Assembly (NCBI GenBank): GCA_013694645.1 | Contig: JACDBZ010000039.1 | Coordinates: 1-13,452, forward strand | Length of the DNA stretch: 13,452 nucleotides | Source of the DNA: Chloroflexota bacterium | Lineage (GTDB): Bacteria > Chloroflexota > Limnocylindria > QHBO01 | Direction: 5' to 3' | Notes under the pieces: generated by a model | The model's input: the letters and a program-made list of their open reading frames with translations, nothing else | Told to the model about the DNA's origin: nothing | Databases searched by the model: none | Made by a program: the position numbers and the translations under genes | Shown: positions 10,290 to 13,452 of the stretch, in pieces | How the letters are laid out: every line of letters starts with the position of its first letter | How positions within the stretch are numbered: position 1 is the stretch's first letter

Positions 10290-11684
10290 TCAGGGCGTCG
10301 GCATGAGCGCCGTGACCGTCTCGCGCATGCCGGTCGCAATCTCCGTCACCGCGCCATAGTCCTCGTCCTGCACCGCGCCCAGCAGCTCCTCGAGCGCGAG
10401 ATTGATGGTCGCCAGGTCCCCGGCCTCGAGCACGCGCAGGATCCGATCGCGGACATAGTCCAGCGCGAAGAAGTCGCCGTTGACCAGGGCGGCGTCCTCG
10501 GCGGCTGCGTCGAGCTCGGTCTGCGCCAGCCACAGGTCGAAGCGGGCCAGGTCGATCTCGGCCGCCGGCCGATGACGGAGCTGAAGATCGAGCGCCATCC
10601 GAGCGGTGTCGATGGCCGCCTGCCCGGCGGCGGCGGCATCCTGATCGTCGACAGCGGATCGCAACGACACGACAGCGTCGTCGATCAGGGGCTTGATGAG
10701 CACAGGTACGACGTCGGACCGAACTGCGTCCCACGCGTCTTCGAGGTCGCCCGTCGCGGTCGACGCAGCGTCCCAATCCCCGGCCGCCGCCGCCGACAGG
10801 GCATCCTTCGTGGCGCTGGTCATGGTCTGCAGCTCCGGTGGGACATCCCCGGATGCACCGTCCGTGGGGACGGCAAGGGCAAGTGCCTCCACGTCCCCCC
10901 CGCCAGCCGTGTAGAACTCGCCGTATCCGGGAGCGAAGGTCTTGTCCTCGGTCGCGCCGTCCATGTGCAGCTCCTCGATGAGGAGTCCGCCCTCGATCGA
11001 ACCGAGAGGCCCCTCGAGGCGTTCGTCGACGGCCTTGACCGTGACCTCTTCGAACACGAAGCCCGGGATGTTCTCCGGCCGATACACGTGGCCGACCTGC
11101 GGGTCGGCCGGCATGATCATGGCCGCCGGGCCGTCGGTGCCGGCAATCCAGGTACCGTGGGTATCCACGATCGCGCCGTCGGCGAAGTTGAAGACGTCCT
11201 CGCCGAAGTACCAGACCGATCCGTCATCAGCCTGCGCGTAGAAGTCGTAGGCGACCTCGTGCAGCCGGCCGTCCAGGAACGCCACGTACTGCGAGACCAG
11301 GGTGGCGACCAGCTGCCCCTCCCACTCGATGATCCGCAGCGTCGGCAGCAGCGTGACCTCGGTCCGGAACGCACCGTCGTCGACGGTGCCCAGCAGCAGG
11401 ACCGACTCCTGGCTCGACACCGGGAACAGGGGATTCGTGATATCGGTGGGGTGCGTGAAGGTCGGCATGGCGAGGTCCACGCGATCGGCCTCGGGAGCGA
11501 GCGCCAGGCCATCGGGCGCGGCCGGCTGCGGGACCGTGCCGGCCGGAGATGCGCCGGATGAGGTACTCGGACCTCCGGACGCTCCCACTGACTCCATCGG
11601 CACCGTTGGCGCGGGAGGCGTGCTGGTTCCGCACGCGCTCGCGGCGAGAGCCAGGACGGTCAGGATCGGTCCGAGTTTCTTCAT
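10290..11684 (-). CDS. Putative lipoprotein of unknown function, two domains
   Basis: This 464-residue exported protein starts with MKK and a hydrophobic stretch ending in LAASAC. Cys18 is the likely lipidation site, although the -3 residue is Ala rather than Leu. A low-complexity Ser/Pro/Gly/Ala linker (20-65) follows. Residues about 75-275 form a beta-rich domain with TNPLFPV, YDFYAQADDGSVWYFGEDV, GTDGPAAMIMPADPQVG and APGYGEFY. This pattern occurs in secreted bacterial proteins of no known function. Residues about 285-462 are Ala/Asp-rich and predicted helical, including AEIDLARFDLWLAQ and ALDYVRDRI. The ATG lies 12 bases after the PepSY-like gene's stop and has no clear ribosome site, so coupled translation is likely. 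It probably sits on the outer face of the membrane and belongs to the module of the adjacent histidine kinase. No reaction can be assigned. Confidence 0.8.
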   Translation of the reverse strand: MKKLGPILTVLALAASACGTSTPPAPTVPMESVGASGGPSTSSGASPAGTVPQPAAPDGLALAPEADRVDLAMPTFTHPTDITNPLFPVSSQESVLLLGTVDDGAFRTEVTLLPTLRIIEWEGQLVATLVSQYVAFLDGRLHEVAYDFYAQADDGSVWYFGEDVFNFADGAIVDTHGTWIAGTDGPAAMIMPADPQVGHVYRPENIPGFVFEEVTVKAVDERLEGPLGSIEGGLLIEELHMDGATEDKTFAPGYGEFYTAGGGDVEALALAVPTDGASGDVPPELQTMTSATKDALSAAAAGDWDAASTATGDLEDAWDAVRSDVVPVLIKPLIDDAVVSLRSAVDDQDAAAAGQAAIDTARMALDLQLRHRPAAEIDLARFDLWLAQTELDAAAEDAALVNGDFFALDYVRDRILRVLEAGDLATINLALEELLGAVQDEDYGAVTEIATGMRETVTALMPTP

Positions 11685-11696
11685 TTTCGGTCGGTC

Positions 11697-12026
11697 TCAG
11701 TCGTCGTCGGCTTCGGTGCCGATGACTGTGAAGCTCTCGTCGAGGTTGACCTCGACCTGCGAGCCATCGTCGCGGCGAATCTCGACGCCGTAGGCCGCGC
11801 CGTCATCTCCGATCTCGGTCTCGATGACGGTCCCCCCGCCCACCGAATCAAGGGCGGCCGCTTCAGCTCGCTCGCGGTCGGTGCCGGTCAACGGCTGGTC
11901 ACTGTCCGTACCCTCGGCCTCGTCGCCGGCCTCGGGATTGGTCTCTGCCAGGCCGATGCCGACCCCTGCGCCGACCATCGTCAGCGCAAGCACGCCGCCG
12001 GCCAACCACTTCGTGCGTCTGTTCAT
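11697..12026 (-). CDS. Exported PepSY-like small protein
   Basis: This 109-residue protein begins with a basic N-terminus (MNRRTKW) and a hydrophobic segment at 8-27, a signal peptide possibly cut after GLA, or a membrane anchor. An acidic spacer (28-48) follows. Residues 49-105 match the PepSY pattern: an N-terminal helix (DRERAEAAALDSV) then a GGTVIETEI strand and YGVEIRRDDGSQVEVNLDE strands. PepSY proteins are commonly encoded beside two-component kinases and act outside the membrane as inhibitors or modulators. AGGAG lies six bases before the ATG (12033-12037), a strong ribosome site for this window. A longer frame to 12335 was rejected because the extra part runs antiparallel into the kinase gene's end and lacks PepSY character. 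It is followed after 12 bases by the lipoprotein gene and preceded by a kinase gene, 88 bases away. Confidence 0.85.
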   Translation of the reverse strand: MNRRTKWLAGGVLALTMVGAGVGIGLAETNPEAGDEAEGTDSDQPLTGTDRERAEAAALDSVGGGTVIETEIGDDGAAYGVEIRRDDGSQVEVNLDESFTVIGTEADDD

Positions 12027-12066
12027 ATCGTGCTCCTGTTCGGTGTTGCGTTGAAGATCTGCGTCC

Positions 12067-12099
12067 ACGCTAGCCGGGAACACCTGACGCCTCGCTGAA
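12067..12099 (-). promoter_or_regulatory. Promoter of the PepSY-lipoprotein pair with TCAG repeats
   Basis: TAGCGT (12067-12072, minus) is the same -10 hexamer as in the gltB promoter. The region 17 bases upstream lacks a good -35 hexamer. It is instead covered by TCAG at 12095-12098 and TCAG at 12084-12087, one helical turn (11 bp) apart. This layout is usual for OmpR-family activators, which substitute for a poor -35. The regulator is inferred to be the partner of the kinase encoded just upstream. Confidence 0.5.
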
Positions 12100-12114
12100 T
12101 GCGACCAACGAACC

Positions 12115-13452
12115 TCAGACGTCGGATGCGCGAGCCAGGCGAACCTCGATTCGGCTCCCGCCGAGCGGGCTGTCGCTGACGACGACCGTCCCGCCGTGCG
12201 CCGCAACCAGCTCCGCAACAATCGCCAACCCGAGCCCGCTGCCACCGGCGTCGCGGGCGCGCGCGGCGTCGAGTCGCACGAAGCGCTCGAACACGCGATC
12301 GCGGTCGGCCGGAGGGATGCCCGGGCCGTCGTCATCGACGCGCAGGAGCACCGCGTCGCCCTCCTCGACGACTGCGAGCGTCACCCGACCGCGAGCGTGG
12401 CGGGCCGCATTCTCGGCAAGATTTGCGACGACCCGTCGCAGTCCTTCGGCGTCTCCACGGACGCGCCCACCGGAGACGCCCGTGGTGTCGACCGCGATGG
12501 CGCCCTCGCGGCGTAATGCGCGCGCCGCCTCGAATGCGAGATCGTCGAGATCGAGCGGGCGGTGCTTCAGCTCGAGAGTCCGCTCGTCGGCGCGAGCGAG
12601 GAGGAGGAGGTCGTCGACCAGGCGCGCCAGGCGCAGGCTCTCTGCAAGCACGGTCTCCGCCAGCTCCGAGACGCCCATCCGTTCGGGGTGTGCCATGGCC
12701 ACCTCTGCGTGCTGCCGGATCGATGCGATGGGCGAGCGAAGCTCATGCGAGGTGTCGGCCACCAGCTGACGCTGCCGATGAGATGCACGCTCGAGCCGAG
12801 CGAGCATCTCATTCATCGTGACGGCCAGGCGTGCGATCTCATCGGTTCCGGGCGGCGCCGGAACGCGGCGGTGGAGCTGCGTCCCAGAGATCTCCTCCAC
12901 CTCGCGACGAATCGCCTCGACCGGCGCGAGGGAACGACCGACGAGCATCCATGCCACCACCCCGACGAGGATGAGCAGGATCGGCAGGCCGGTTGCCAGA
13001 AGGGTGGTGACGACCTCTGTGGACTCCTCGACCAGGTCGAGCGCGCGGGCAACGACGACGGTCCGGGCGCCTGCCGGTCCCCGCGCGGAGACGGAGATGA
13101 TCAGGAAGGGGTCGTCGTCGCCCGCCACGGTGATGGTGGCCATGCCGCCTGGCTCGAGGTCCGCGGCGAGGGCCGTGCCTGGCGCCTCCGCGCCAGCCGC
13201 CAGCACGCGGCCATGTGCGTCGAGTACCTGGATCAAGAGGTCGTCCGAGCTGGGCAGGGTCAGCTCGCTCGGCGCCGTGCCGCCGCGAAGCTCGGCCGCG
13301 ACATCTGCCGCCCGCAGCCGCGCGTCGGCCAGCACCGATTCGGTCAGCGCCCCGCGCATCACGGTGACCAGCGCGACCGCGCCGACGATCAACGCGACGC
13401 CCACCAGCACGATGGCCAGGACCGTCGTGCGTGCACGGATCGAATCGGCCCG
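12115..13452 (-). CDS. Membrane HAMP sensor histidine kinase (start outside window)
   Basis: The frame enters from the right edge (RADSIRARTTVLAIV...) and stops at TGA 12117-12115, giving 445 codons. The true start is a few codons or more beyond the window. Transmembrane segment 1 is just inside the edge, followed by an extracytoplasmic sensor of about 115 residues and transmembrane segment 2 (TGLPILLILVGVVAWMLV). Next are a HAMP linker, HisKA with VADTSHELRSPIAS (phospho-His codon near 12745), N box VANLAENAARHA, G1 VDDDGPGIP and G2 GGSGLGLAIV, all intact. Numbered from the in-frame GTG at 13410, which I take as an internal Val, His is 222 and the N-box Asn is 334. The architecture matches EnvZ/BaeS/CusS-like class I kinases. 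A response regulator gene probably lies upstream. The PepSY-like gene follows 88 bases downstream on the same strand. Confidence 0.95.
   Translation of the reverse strand, partial: RADSIRARTTVLAIVLVGVALIVGAVALVTVMRGALTESVLADARLRAADVAAELRGGTAPSELTLPSSDDLLIQVLDAHGRVLAAGAEAPGTALAADLEPGGMATITVAGDDDPFLIISVSARGPAGARTVVVARALDLVEESTEVVTTLLATGLPILLILVGVVAWMLVGRSLAPVEAIRREVEEISGTQLHRRVPAPPGTDEIARLAVTMNEMLARLERASHRQRQLVADTSHELRSPIASIRQHAEVAMAHPERMGVSELAETVLAESLRLARLVDDLLLLARADERTLELKHRPLDLDDLAFEAARALRREGAIAVDTTGVSGGRVRGDAEGLRRVVANLAENAARHARGRVTLAVVEEGDAVLLRVDDDGPGIPPADRDRVFERFVRLDAARARDAGGSGLGLAIVAELVAAHGGTVVVSDSPLGGSRIEVRLARASDV

Noticed and set aside
10572..11561. Plus-strand frame of 329 residues
   Set aside because: It is antisense to the lipoprotein gene, which has a signal peptide and a lipidation Cys. 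The frame shows no family motif.

Overview
This is a GC-rich, densely coded bacterial chromosome segment. It holds only housekeeping and signalling genes: no transposase, integrase, phage gene, CRISPR array, rRNA or tRNA was seen. High GC, promoter-like TANNNT hexamers placed 6-8 bases before several start codons (leaderless-type starts), and the gene content fit a soil or freshwater Chloroflexota or actinobacterial lineage. The sequence alone does not settle the phylum.

Left part (1-2436): the 3' end of guaA (+) converges on bioY (-), a biotin-uptake S-component. Upstream of bioY, on the same strand, is a ROK-family sugar kinase gene. Between and partly inside these two genes lies the most unusual DNA of the window: four copies of a palindrome close to CCGATATWTCGG, centred 50, 64 and 50 bp apart. 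They form two diverged copies of a roughly 63-bp unit offset by 114 bp. The second copy supplies the last codons and the stop of the ROK gene. A 419-bp region with dyads and a diverged 51-bp repeat separates the ROK gene from gltB, which is transcribed divergently.

Middle (2437-8718): gltB encodes a complete glutamate synthase large subunit with its catalytic Cys and 3Fe-4S cysteines. No gltD lies next to it. It converges on, and overlaps by 53 bp, a two-gene signalling operon on the minus strand: a soluble GAF-domain histidine kinase and an OmpR/PhoB-type response regulator, joined by an ATGA stop/start overlap.

Right part (8719-13452): a 194-bp divergent control region with direct repeats and dyads separates the kinase operon from a FAD-linked D-2-hydroxyacid dehydrogenase (GlcD/D-2-hydroxyglutarate dehydrogenase type, +). 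This gene converges with a minus-strand module. In transcription order that module is a membrane HAMP histidine kinase (its start is beyond the window), a small exported PepSY-like protein and a lipoprotein of unknown function. Two TCAG repeats 11 bp apart sit over the -35 region of the PepSY gene. They suggest that the kinase's partner regulator, presumably just outside the window, controls the PepSY-lipoprotein pair, giving an envelope-stress or ligand-sensing module.
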